Assembly: GCF_025354735.1 (NCBI RefSeq)
Contig: NZ_JANXMI010000223.1
Location: 1 to 45,169, forward strand
DNA length: 45,169 bases
Origin: Rugamonas sp.
GTDB taxonomy: Bacteria; Pseudomonadota; Gammaproteobacteria; Burkholderiales; Burkholderiaceae_D
Direction of reading: 5' to 3'
Shown here: piece by piece, positions 1 through 6,901 of the stretch
Layout of the letters: each line of letters opens with the position of its first letter
How positions within the stretch are numbered: the first letter of the stretch is position 1
Position numbers and translations under genes: made by a program
Notes under the pieces: model-generated
Databases searched by the model: none
What the model was told of the DNA's origin: nothing
What the model saw: the letters and a program-made list of their open reading frames with translations, nothing else

Positions 1-617
1 CCGCCCATCAGAACGTCGATGCCGTTGCCGTGTGCTGCGTTGTACCCGGCACCACCCGGCACGGCCTGGCGCGAGATGTCGTACTCCGCATCCCGATGGC
101 AGACATGCGAAAAAGTCGCCGCCGGTGTCGCGTGCGTCAGACGCGTGGTGGTGATGGCGCCGGTCGCCTTGCCCTTGGCAATCGCCTGCTCCAGCAGCGT
201 CGGCACCGACGTGCCGTTACCTGTCACCGGACAGTTGTTGACAGCGTTGGAGACGTTGGGCGTGACGCTCTTGTCGGACGATGGGGCCTTGGCAAAGGTC
301 GCGCCGTCCATGGACAGCACTTCGTTGCGCTGTTTCACGCCGGTCATGTAGGCCGCCATCGATGGCGCGCTGTCGGTGGTCTGGGCGTCGTTCGAGTAGG
401 TCTTGATGCGCGCGGTGCGCTCCAGTTTGTCCATCGTCAGGCTGCCGTCTTCGCCGTATTTGTAGATGCGCGAGGCGGTCACCGTGGCCGGACCCATGCC
501 GTCGCCGAGGAAGAAAATGATGTTCTTGGCGTCGGCGGCGTAGGCGGTGTTGGCGGTGTTGGCGAACAGCGCGGCCAGGGCCAGGGCCAGCAGGGGTTGT
601 TTCAGAGTAGGTTTCAT
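1..617 (-). CDS. alkaline phosphatase, C-terminus cut by window edge
   Basis: This is the first 205 codons of an exported alkaline phosphatase; the gene runs off the left edge, so no stop is visible. Residues 1-27 form a signal peptide ending AYA before AD. The metal-site motif GDGMG lies at residues 38-42. The stretch DSAPSMAAYMTG carries the nucleophilic serine, and ITTTRLTHATPAAT follows. These segments match the intact paralogue just upstream (stop at 640), so the pair is a tandem duplication of phosphomonoesterases. Only 22 bases separate the genes, so they are probably co-transcribed. Unlike its neighbour it has no lipobox and should be free in the periplasm. The repeated NTA-NTA in its signal peptide comes from a 9-base tandem repeat in the DNA. 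Confidence 0.9.
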   Translation of the reverse strand, partial: MKPTLKQPLLALALAALFANTANTAYAADAKNIIFFLGDGMGPATVTASRIYKYGEDGSLTMDKLERTARIKTYSNDAQTTDSAPSMAAYMTGVKQRNEVLSMDGATFAKAPSSDKSVTPNVSNAVNNCPVTGNGTSVPTLLEQAIAKGKATGAITTTRLTHATPAATFSHVCHRDAEYDISRQAVPGGAGYNAAHGNGIDVLMG

Positions 618-639
618 CTTGATATCCAGTTCTTAATAA

Positions 640-2103
640 TTACAGGCCAACGGCGTTCTTGACCAGGGTGAAGACCTTGGTGTTGTCGATGGTGCCGAGG
701 AAGGTGTCGGAACCCTTGCCGATGGCGCCGAGGAAGACGTCGGTGCCGCCGTGGGTCTCATTGCCGGCCGAGACGCGGATCACGGCTTCCTGGTGGTAGG
801 TGTTGGCGCCGGTGGTCGTTTCGTCCAGGCTGACCATGGTCGAGCGGCTGGCCTGGGTGCGGTTTTCGCCGTTGCCGAAGCCGATGATCGAGTACGGCGC
901 GCCGTCCAGGTCGAGGGTGTTCTTGCCGCTGACATAGTCCTTCACCAGACCGAGCACGCCGGGGTTGCCGGCGGCCGTCTTGCCGGTGCGCTTGGCGTAG
1001 CCGTTCAGCACCAGGGTGTGGTCATGGTCGGCGGTGACGACGATCAGGGTGTTTTTCAGGTCCGGATCGGTCAGCTTGGCCTTGGCGATGGCGGCCTTGA
1101 TGGCGCCGTCGAAGGCGACGGTGTCTTGCAGCGCTTTCTTGGCGGTGGTTTCATGCAGGGCGTGGTCGATGCGGCCGCCTTCGACCATCAGGAAGTAGCC
1201 CGTCTTGTTTTTCGCCAGCACGTCCATGGCCTTGGTGGTCATGTCGGCCAGGCTGGGTTCCTTGGCCGGATCGCGGTCCAGGTCGTAGCTCATGTGGCTG
1301 GAGGTGAACAGGCCGAACAGGCGCTCGGTCTTGCTGGCGTCGACGGCGTTGAACTCGCTGGCGTTGCCGGCCACGGTGTAGTTCTTGGCCTTCATTTCGG
1401 CGATCAGGTCGCGTCCGTCGGCGCGTTTGCCGCCGTCTTTCGGCAGGGTGAAGAATTGCTTGCCGCCGCCCAGGACGACGTCCAGGCCGGTATCGCCCAG
1501 CGCGCCGTTGTAGCCGGCGCCGCCCGGCACCATGGCCGCGGCGATGTCGTTTTCCAGGTCGCGGTGGCAGATGTGCGAGTAGGTCGCCGCCGGTGTCGCG
1601 TGGGTGATGCGGGTGGTCGTGACGACGCCGGCCGACAGGCCCTTGGCCTTGGCCAGTTCCAGCAGGGTGGTGGCCGGGGTGCCGTTCTTGGCGCCGCAGT
1701 TGTTGCCCAGGCTGTTGCCGTTGCCGTCCTTGATCGGATCGATGGCCTTGGTGTCGGTCGACATCGACAGCACTTCATTGTTCATTTTGACGCCGGTCAT
1801 GTAGGCCGACATCGACGGCGCGCTGTCGGTCACTTGCGAGTCGTTCGAGAAGGTTTTCACGAAGGCCGTTTCCGGCAGCGTGTCCATGGTCAGTTCGCCG
1901 TCTTCGCCGACGGCGTAGATGCGCGCCGCCGTCATGGTGGTCATGCCCATGCCGTCGCCGAGGAAGAAGATGACGTTCTTCGGCGATTCGATGAGGCTGG
2001 AATCGGTGTCTTTCTTTGCATCGCTACCGCAGGCGGCGAGCATCATGGTGATTGCGACGCTGAGTCCAGCGACGGTGAGGTGTCTGCGTGTCATGTTGTC
2101 CAT
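640..2103 (-). CDS. alkaline phosphatase, predicted lipoprotein
   Basis: A 487-residue PhoA-superfamily phosphatase that releases phosphate from monoesters outside the inner membrane. A lipobox LAAC puts the lipidated cysteine at residue 25. The metal-binding GDGMG is at 49-53 and the nucleophile Ser94 sits in TDSAPSM. Later metal ligands are in EGGRIDHALH (308-317), TADHDH (357-362) and HGGTD (451-455). Start choice: ATG at 2103 and an in-frame ATG at 2094 are both possible, and neither has a strong ribosome site. The open frame continues upstream over the next gene, but signal and lipobox place the true start here. It is the first gene of a two-phosphatase operon and lies just downstream of a Pho-box candidate, which suggests induction by phosphate starvation. 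Confidence 0.93.
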   Translation of the reverse strand: MDNMTRRHLTVAGLSVAITMMLAACGSDAKKDTDSSLIESPKNVIFFLGDGMGMTTMTAARIYAVGEDGELTMDTLPETAFVKTFSNDSQVTDSAPSMSAYMTGVKMNNEVLSMSTDTKAIDPIKDGNGNSLGNNCGAKNGTPATTLLELAKAKGLSAGVVTTTRITHATPAATYSHICHRDLENDIAAAMVPGGAGYNGALGDTGLDVVLGGGKQFFTLPKDGGKRADGRDLIAEMKAKNYTVAGNASEFNAVDASKTERLFGLFTSSHMSYDLDRDPAKEPSLADMTTKAMDVLAKNKTGYFLMVEGGRIDHALHETTAKKALQDTVAFDGAIKAAIAKAKLTDPDLKNTLIVVTADHDHTLVLNGYAKRTGKTAAGNPGVLGLVKDYVSGKNTLDLDGAPYSIIGFGNGENRTQASRSTMVSLDETTTGANTYHQEAVIRVSAGNETHGGTDVFLGAIGKGSDTFLGTIDNTKVFTLVKNAVGL

Positions 2104-2126
2104 CCGGCTTGGTGTGAAAAGCTGAG

Positions 2127-2180
2127 AATGTAACAACGCTTTATGACATGTTGATGACCTCACAATAATATTGCCGTGAC
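2127..2180 (-). promoter_or_regulatory. candidate Pho box and promoter for the phosphatase pair
   Basis: On the minus strand GTCAT occurs at 2158-2154 and again at 2147-2143, exactly 11 bases apart, as in the PhoB direct-repeat operator. A third copy of the core (GTCAC, 2180-2176) is a further 22 bases upstream, in the same helical phase. About 10 bases downstream is TACATT (2132-2127), a plausible -10, matching the usual PhoB layout in which the box replaces the -35. The start codon of the lipoprotein phosphatase follows within 25 bases. PhoB control is inferred from spacing and gene content. Confidence 0.55.
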
Positions 2181-2213
2181 AAGTCGTCTCTTGCCGACGG
2201 GCACCAAGTGGTA

Positions 2214-2921
2214 TCAGCGCAGATCGTCGCCGGAAAAATACACGGTGCCGCGCACGCGGGCCGGCGCACCGCGCGCGCGCAGGGCGGCCGCCAGCGTCGG
2301 CCCGTCCGGCTGGCGCAGCGCCTGTTTCGCCACGCTGACGGGGCCGCCCGGCGCGTCCGCCGTGGTGCTGAAGGCGACGATGTGGTCGAAGTCCGGCCGG
2401 CTGTCGATGTCCTTGAGCAGGAAGCGTTGGCGGCCGGCGCCGATCTGACTGTAGGTGGCCGTGGCGCTGGCGCGGCGCGCCGGATCGAGGCGCCGGTACA
2501 GCAGCACCCGCTCGACCAGGACGGCGGCGCCGGCGTATTCGGTCTTGCCGCCCTGCTCGAAGTGGCCCCGCACCAAGTCGGCCTTGAAGCGCCGCAAGGG
2601 CGCGCCGGCGCCGGGCGCCAGGCGCGCCAGTTCGAACGCTTCCGGCGCGATGGTCCACAGCGCCGTCCGGCCGTCCAGGCGGCGGCGCAGGACGGCGTCG
2701 AGCGCCGCGTCGGCCAGGCGCACTTGCAGCACCACCTGGTGGTCGTGCGGCGCGTGGAACATCGGCAGGTGGGCGGCGTACAAGCCCTCCATGCCGCCGA
2801 ACAGGACCATGCCGTGCTCGCCCCAGCTGGCCGGCGCGCCGGCCGCCGGGGCCGCCGCCAGCGTCAGCGTCAGCGTCAGCCACAGCGGCAGGGCCAGCAG
2901 CATGCGCCGCCGCAGGGTCAT
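2214..2921 (-). CDS. exported protein of unknown function
   Basis: I do not recognise this 235-residue protein. It starts with a basic, hydrophobic signal peptide (MTLRRRMLLALPLW, then an alanine-rich cleavage region near residue 27). Early in the mature part is a histidine-rich segment, HLPMFHAPHDHQ, which could bind metal. There are no other transmembrane segments. Its ATG shares one base with the TGA stop of the upstream oxidoreductase (TGATG), so translation is probably coupled. Start choice follows the signal peptide; a longer open frame upstream only shadows the oxidoreductase. It is not obviously related to the phosphatases downstream, from which it is separated by the Pho-box region. 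Confidence 0.7.
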   Translation of the reverse strand: MTLRRRMLLALPLWLTLTLTLAAAPAAGAPASWGEHGMVLFGGMEGLYAAHLPMFHAPHDHQVVLQVRLADAALDAVLRRRLDGRTALWTIAPEAFELARLAPGAGAPLRRFKADLVRGHFEQGGKTEYAGAAVLVERVLLYRRLDPARRASATATYSQIGAGRQRFLLKDIDSRPDFDHIVAFSTTADAPGGPVSVAKQALRQPDGPTLAAALRARGAPARVRGTVYFSGDDLR

Positions 2922-3955
2922 CACGCTTGCACCAGCAGCTTGCCGCGGTGCTCGCCGGTGAACAGGGAATTGAGCGCGTGCGGCAATTGCTCGAAGCCCT
3001 CGATGACGGTTTCCTCGAAAATAATCCGGCCGTCGCGCACCCAGGGCGCGACGATGCGCCGCATCTCGTCCATGCGGTGCAGGTAGTCGCGCGCCAGCAC
3101 ACCCTGGATGGTGGCGCGCTGGTAGAGCAGGTGGTGCAGCAGGCGCGGCCCCAGCTCGGGCGTTTCCAGGCCGCCGCTGTACTGGCTGATCTGGCCGCAG
3201 ATGACGATGCGGGCGCGCCGGTTGATGAGGGGGATCACGGCGTCCGTCACCATGCCGCCGACGTTGTCGAAATACACGTCGACGCCGCCCGTCAGGGCCA
3301 GTATCGCGGCGCCCAGCGAGGCCGCGTCGGGGTGCGCCTTGTAGTCGATGGCCCAGTCGGCGCCCAGGGTGTCGCGCAGCCAGGCGCATTTGGCGGCGCC
3401 GCCGGCGATGCCCAGCACGCGGGCGCCGTGGCGTTTGGCGAATTGCAGCACCAGCGAACCGACCGCGCCGGCCGCGCCGGAGACGACGACGACCTCGCCG
3501 GCGTGCGGCCGGCCCGCTTCCGTCAGGCCGAACCAGGCGGTGCGGCCGGGCATGCCGAGCACGCCCAGCGCCGCCGTCAGCGGCGCCTGTTGCGGGTCGA
3601 GGCGGGTGAGGGCGTCGGCGCGCAGCCGGGCGTGGCTTTGCCAGCCGCTGTAGGCGCTGACCCAGTCGCCCGCCGCGTAGCCGGGCGCGCGCGAGGCCAG
3701 CACCCGGGCCACCACGGCGCCGGCCTGCACCGTGTCGAGCGGGTGCGGCGCGCTGTCGTAGGTGGGCTTGCTGGACTGGCCGATGCGCATGTAGGGATCG
3801 ACGCTGAACCAGCGCGCCTCGATCAGCACCTCGCCCTCGTCCAGCGTGGTGTCGAGCGGGCGGCGCAGCAGCTCGTAGTGCTCGGCGCCGATCTGGCCCA
3901 GCGGTTGCTTGCGGTAGATCCATTGGCTGTGCGTCAGGCTGGCCGGGCTTGTCAT
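2921..3955 (-). CDS. NADP-dependent oxidoreductase, zinc-independent MDR family
   Basis: A 344-residue medium-chain reductase of the leukotriene B4 dehydrogenase/CurA type, which reduces activated double bonds in enones with NADPH. The N-terminal GroES-like half has DPYMR near residue 53. The Rossmann motif AAGAVGS is at 161-167, followed by GIAGGAAKC and DYKAH. VDVYFDNVGG and ICGQISQY are typical of this subfamily. No structural or catalytic zinc cysteine cluster is seen. It overlaps the downstream exported protein by one base and is divergent from a LysR regulator 99 bases away, an arrangement in which the regulator usually controls the enzyme. The substrate cannot be read from the sequence. 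Confidence 0.9.
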   Translation of the reverse strand: MTSPASLTHSQWIYRKQPLGQIGAEHYELLRRPLDTTLDEGEVLIEARWFSVDPYMRIGQSSKPTYDSAPHPLDTVQAGAVVARVLASRAPGYAAGDWVSAYSGWQSHARLRADALTRLDPQQAPLTAALGVLGMPGRTAWFGLTEAGRPHAGEVVVVSGAAGAVGSLVLQFAKRHGARVLGIAGGAAKCAWLRDTLGADWAIDYKAHPDAASLGAAILALTGGVDVYFDNVGGMVTDAVIPLINRRARIVICGQISQYSGGLETPELGPRLLHHLLYQRATIQGVLARDYLHRMDEMRRIVAPWVRDGRIIFEETVIEGFEQLPHALNSLFTGEHRGKLLVQA

Positions 3956-3990
3956 CGATGTGCTCGCTGTGTGGGGGATTGGGCTTGATG

Positions 3991-4025
3991 GTAAGCTGCA
4001 TCTTGTATCCCGTACAGCAACTTAC
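3991..4025. promoter_or_regulatory. imperfect dyad between reductase and LysR gene
   Basis: GTAAGCTGC (3991-3999) and GCAACTTAC (4017-4025) are inverted repeats matching at 8 of 9 positions. They lie midway between two divergent starts (3955 and 4055). LysR-type regulators commonly bind dyads in just this position, so this is a candidate operator for the adjacent LysR protein. Confidence 0.4.
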
Positions 4026-4054
4026 ATTCACCTTTCGTATCCCCGCAGGACATC

Positions 4055-4972
4055 ATGAATCTGAGCGATCTGCGCATCTTCGTCAGCGCCGCGCAACGGC
4101 CCTCGCTGGGCGCGGCCGCGCTGGAGCTGCACCTGACGCCGTCGGCGGTGTCGAAGGCGCTGCGCCGCCTCGAGGAGAGCCTGGGCAAGCCCCTGTTCGA
4201 CCGTTCGGCCAAGCAACTCCTCCTCAACGACAGCGGCCAGTTGCTGCTGGCGCGCGCGCAGACCTTGCTGGCGCTGGCCGGCCAGGCCAGGCTCGACGTC
4301 ATGGGCGAGCGCGCCGCCGTCGATTGCCGCCTGGGCGGGCCGGCCGTCCTCTTGTGGCGGCACGGCCGGATGGCGGCGGCGGCCCTGCGCGCCTATCCGC
4401 AGGGCAGCCTGCGCATGCAGGCGATGTTCGAGGACGCGGCGCTGGCGGCGCTGGCGCGCGGCGACATCAACGCCGCCCTGGTCACCCAGGAGGCGATCGA
4501 CGGGCGCGGCGAGCACTGGTCGGCCGACTGGGAGGTGACGCCGCTGGGCAGCGTCACCCTGCAACTGATGGCGGGGCGCGGCCACCCGCTGGCGGCGCGC
4601 GCGGCGCCGCTGACGGCCAGCAGCGCCGAGGTGCTGGCGCACGACTTCGCCTGTCCCTCGCGTTCCCTGTTCTGCGGCGTGCAGCGGGGCGCCCGCTCCG
4701 ATGGCTGGCGCGACGAGCAGTTGCCGCGCAAGATACGCTACTGGTGCGACGACCTGCAGTTGCTGCTCAGTTTGGTGAAGGCGGGCGAGGCGCTGGCCTA
4801 CCTGCCCGATTTCGCCCTGGACGACGGCGGGCTGCTGCGCATCCACGTCAGCGATTGCGCCTTCGAGTGCCGCGAGCAAGTGGCGCTGGTGTGGAACCGC
4901 GCCCAGGCCAGCGACTGGCAACGCCGCCTGGCGCTGGCGCTGGCGCTGGCCGGCGCCGCGGCCGCGGCCTGA
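4055..4972 (+). CDS. LysR-family transcriptional regulator
   Basis: A 305-residue DNA-binding regulator. Residues 1-60 form the winged helix-turn-helix (LRIFVSAAQRPSLGAAALEL, then TPSAVSKALRRLEESLG). The rest is the periplasmic-binding-protein-like effector domain. The C-terminus is an alanine-rich tail (ALALALAGAAAAA). The start at ATG 4055 is supported by CAGGA about 8 bases before it. It is divergent from the NADP oxidoreductase gene, its most likely target, and a dyad lies between them. The MBL-fold gene downstream (5103) is a second possible target. The inducer is unknown. Confidence 0.92.
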   Translation: MNLSDLRIFVSAAQRPSLGAAALELHLTPSAVSKALRRLEESLGKPLFDRSAKQLLLNDSGQLLLARAQTLLALAGQARLDVMGERAAVDCRLGGPAVLLWRHGRMAAAALRAYPQGSLRMQAMFEDAALAALARGDINAALVTQEAIDGRGEHWSADWEVTPLGSVTLQLMAGRGHPLAARAAPLTASSAEVLAHDFACPSRSLFCGVQRGARSDGWRDEQLPRKIRYWCDDLQLLLSLVKAGEALAYLPDFALDDGGLLRIHVSDCAFECREQVALVWNRAQASDWQRRLALALALAGAAAAA

Positions 4973-5102
4973 AAGCGCAGGCGCCCGGCCGGAACTCAAT
5001 TCGTCCGATTTGAGCAATTAATAATTGCGTTTTACCCGGTATTTCATCCGGATTAAGCAACGTAAGATGCGTGCATACCAACCACATCGCAAGGTCAACA
5101 TC

Positions 5103-5972
5103 ATGTTCAAGCCATCCATCCTGTCCGCCGCCCTGGTCGCCACCTCCGTCTTCGGCATGGGCGCCGCCTCGGCCGCCGCGCCCCTGAAGCTGGAAGTGTT
5201 CAATCCGGGCGAGGCGGCGATCTTCCCGGTCGCCTCGGTGCTGGTGACGGGCAAGACCGACGCGGTGTTGATCGACGCGCAATTCTCGCGCGGCGAGGCC
5301 TTGAAGCTGGTGGAACGGATCCGCGCCAGCGGCAAGAAACTGACCACCGTCTACATCAGCCACGGCGACCCGGATTTCTACTTTGGCCTGGACGTCGTCA
5401 AGGCGGCCTTCCCGGACGCGAAGATCGTCGCCACGCCGCAGACCATCGCCGCGATCGAGAAAAAAGCCCAGGCCAAGGTGGCCTTCTGGGGCCCGATCCT
5501 GAAGCAGAACGCGCCGCACGGCATCGTCGTGCCGCAGCCGCTGCAGGGCAATGAGATCAAGCTGGAAGGCCAGTCGCTGAAAATTGCCGGCCCGACGCCC
5601 GAGCGCAGCTATGTGTGGATTCCTTCGATCAAGGCCGTGGTCGGCGGCGTGGTGCTGTTCGGCGACCTGCATGTCTGGACCGCCGACACGCAAACGGCGC
5701 AGTCGCGCCAGGATTGGCTGACGACGCTGGCCGGCATCGAGGCCCTGAAGCCCGTCACCGTGGTGCCCGGCCACTTCAAGGTCGGCGCCAGCATGACGCC
5801 GCAGAGCATCGCCTTCACGCACGACTACCTGGTCAGTTTCGCGCTGGCGACGGCCAAGGCGGCCAACTCGGCCGAACTGATCGCCAGCATGAAGCAGCAA
5901 TACCCCTCGGCCGGCCTGGACGCCGCGCTGGGCACCAGCGCCAAGGTCGCCAAGGGCGAAATGCAGTGGTAA
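5103..5972 (+). CDS. exported MBL-fold protein with non-canonical metal site
   Basis: A 289-residue protein with a signal peptide (residues 1-26, cleavage near ASA-AAP) and a metallo-beta-lactamase fold: AVLIDAQFS, TTVYISHGDPDF (81-92), a GDLHVW segment (187-192) and VVPGH (220-224). The usual HxHxDH loop reads H87-G-D89-P-D91-F92. The usual GHT third histidine reads G163-P164-T165. D188 and H224 are kept. The changes suggest altered metal binding or loss of classic hydrolase activity. ATG 5103 is chosen because AAGGT lies 7 bases upstream and the signal peptide follows; an in-frame start at 5025 would add a non-signal extension. The 5015-5027 palindrome upstream may be regulatory. Confidence 0.8.
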   Translation: MFKPSILSAALVATSVFGMGAASAAAPLKLEVFNPGEAAIFPVASVLVTGKTDAVLIDAQFSRGEALKLVERIRASGKKLTTVYISHGDPDFYFGLDVVKAAFPDAKIVATPQTIAAIEKKAQAKVAFWGPILKQNAPHGIVVPQPLQGNEIKLEGQSLKIAGPTPERSYVWIPSIKAVVGGVVLFGDLHVWTADTQTAQSRQDWLTTLAGIEALKPVTVVPGHFKVGASMTPQSIAFTHDYLVSFALATAKAANSAELIASMKQQYPSAGLDAALGTSAKVAKGEMQW

Positions 5973-6047
5973 GAGCCTGAACCGGCTTTCCCCTTAACCG
6001 AACAGCAGGGCCACGCGCCGCACGGCCGTGGCCCGCCAGGACACGCT

Positions 6048-6752
6048 ATGACACAAGCAATCTTGCATTACATTTTCGATCCCCTGTGCGGCTGGTGCTA
6101 CGGCGCCGCGCCGCTGCTTGAGGCTGCCCGCGGCCTGGCCGGCATCGACGTGGTGTTCCACGGCGGCGGCATGATGACCGGCAGCAACCGCCGGCAGATC
6201 ACGCCGCAGTGGCGCAACTATGTCCTGCCGCACGACCGCCGCATCGCCGAAATGACCGGCCAGCCCTTCGGCGACGCCTATCTGAATGGCTTGCTCAAGG
6301 ACGGCTCGGCGCTGATGGATTCCGAGCCGCCGATCACGGCCACGCTGGCGGCCGAGGCTTTGGGCGGACGCGGCCTGGACATGCTGCACCGCCTGCAGAC
6401 GGCGCATTACGTCGACGGCCTGCGCATCGCCGACGCGGCCGTGCTGCGCGCGCTGGCCCAGGAGATCGGCCTGGACGGCGCCGCCTTCGAGGCCGCCTAC
6501 GCGGAACAGAGCGGCGCGGCCACGCAGCGCCACATCGAGGCCAGCCGCGCCTTGTTGAACCGCGTCGGCGGCCAGGGTTTCCCCACCTTCGCGCTGGACG
6601 ATGGCACGGGCAAGCTGACGGTGCTGGATTTGGGCGCCTATCTGGGCCGGCCGCGGGAATGGCTGGCGCGCCTGGCGCAGGTGGCGGCGCCGGCGCCGGG
6701 CGCCGCCGAAGTCCTGGCCTGCGGTCCCGACAGCTGCGCGCTGCCGGACTGA
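6048..6752 (+). CDS. DsbA-family thioredoxin-fold protein
   Basis: A 234-residue protein with an active-site CGWC at residues 14-17 in an N-terminal FDPLCGWCYG strand-helix, followed by an all-helical insertion and the cis-proline region GFPTFAL (about 179-185). This is the cytoplasmic DsbA/FrnE-like group, since there is no signal peptide. Such proteins act as oxidoreductases or isomerases for thiols, sometimes in oxidative or metal stress. AGGA lies 6 bases before the ATG. It sits upstream of catalase, which fits a redox-stress neighbourhood, but the 149-base gap with its own operator-like sequence suggests separate promoters. The C-terminus carries an extra CGPDSC motif. Confidence 0.87.
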   Translation: MTQAILHYIFDPLCGWCYGAAPLLEAARGLAGIDVVFHGGGMMTGSNRRQITPQWRNYVLPHDRRIAEMTGQPFGDAYLNGLLKDGSALMDSEPPITATLAAEALGGRGLDMLHRLQTAHYVDGLRIADAAVLRALAQEIGLDGAAFEAAYAEQSGAATQRHIEASRALLNRVGGQGFPTFALDDGTGKLTVLDLGAYLGRPREWLARLAQVAAPAPGAAEVLACGPDSCALPD

Positions 6753-6799
6753 GCGAGGCGGGCCGCTTCTCTTGCCTGAGGCGCGGCCCCGTCGGGTAT

Positions 6800-6836
6800 A
6801 TTGTAAAAAACTATCAATTCAATATAATCAATTGTC
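6800..6836 (+). promoter_or_regulatory. possible OxyR-type operator before catalase
   Basis: The 15 bases 6800-6814 (ATTGTAAAAAACTAT) match 8 of the 10 fixed positions of the OxyR unit ATAGnTnnnAnCTAT. After the expected 7-base spacer a second, much weaker unit follows (6822-6836, 4 of 10). The site lies in an AT-rich segment about 65-100 bases before the catalase ATG. OxyR control of catalase is common in proteobacteria; binding here is an inference. Confidence 0.35.
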
Positions 6837-6901
6837 TTTCTAATTATTCCTCATGTGTTTAGAATCGTTGCATTCAGTTCAATACGACGAAGGAGCAAGC
6901 C

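Noticed and set aside
2104..3102. Open frame continuing upstream of the lipoprotein phosphatase
   Set aside because: The lipobox and GDGMG order fix the start at 2103/2094; the extension only overlaps other real genes.
5015..5027. Palindrome CAATTA-A-TAATTG before the MBL gene
   Set aside because: Short and AT-rich; it could be an operator but nothing ties it to a regulator, so it is only mentioned.
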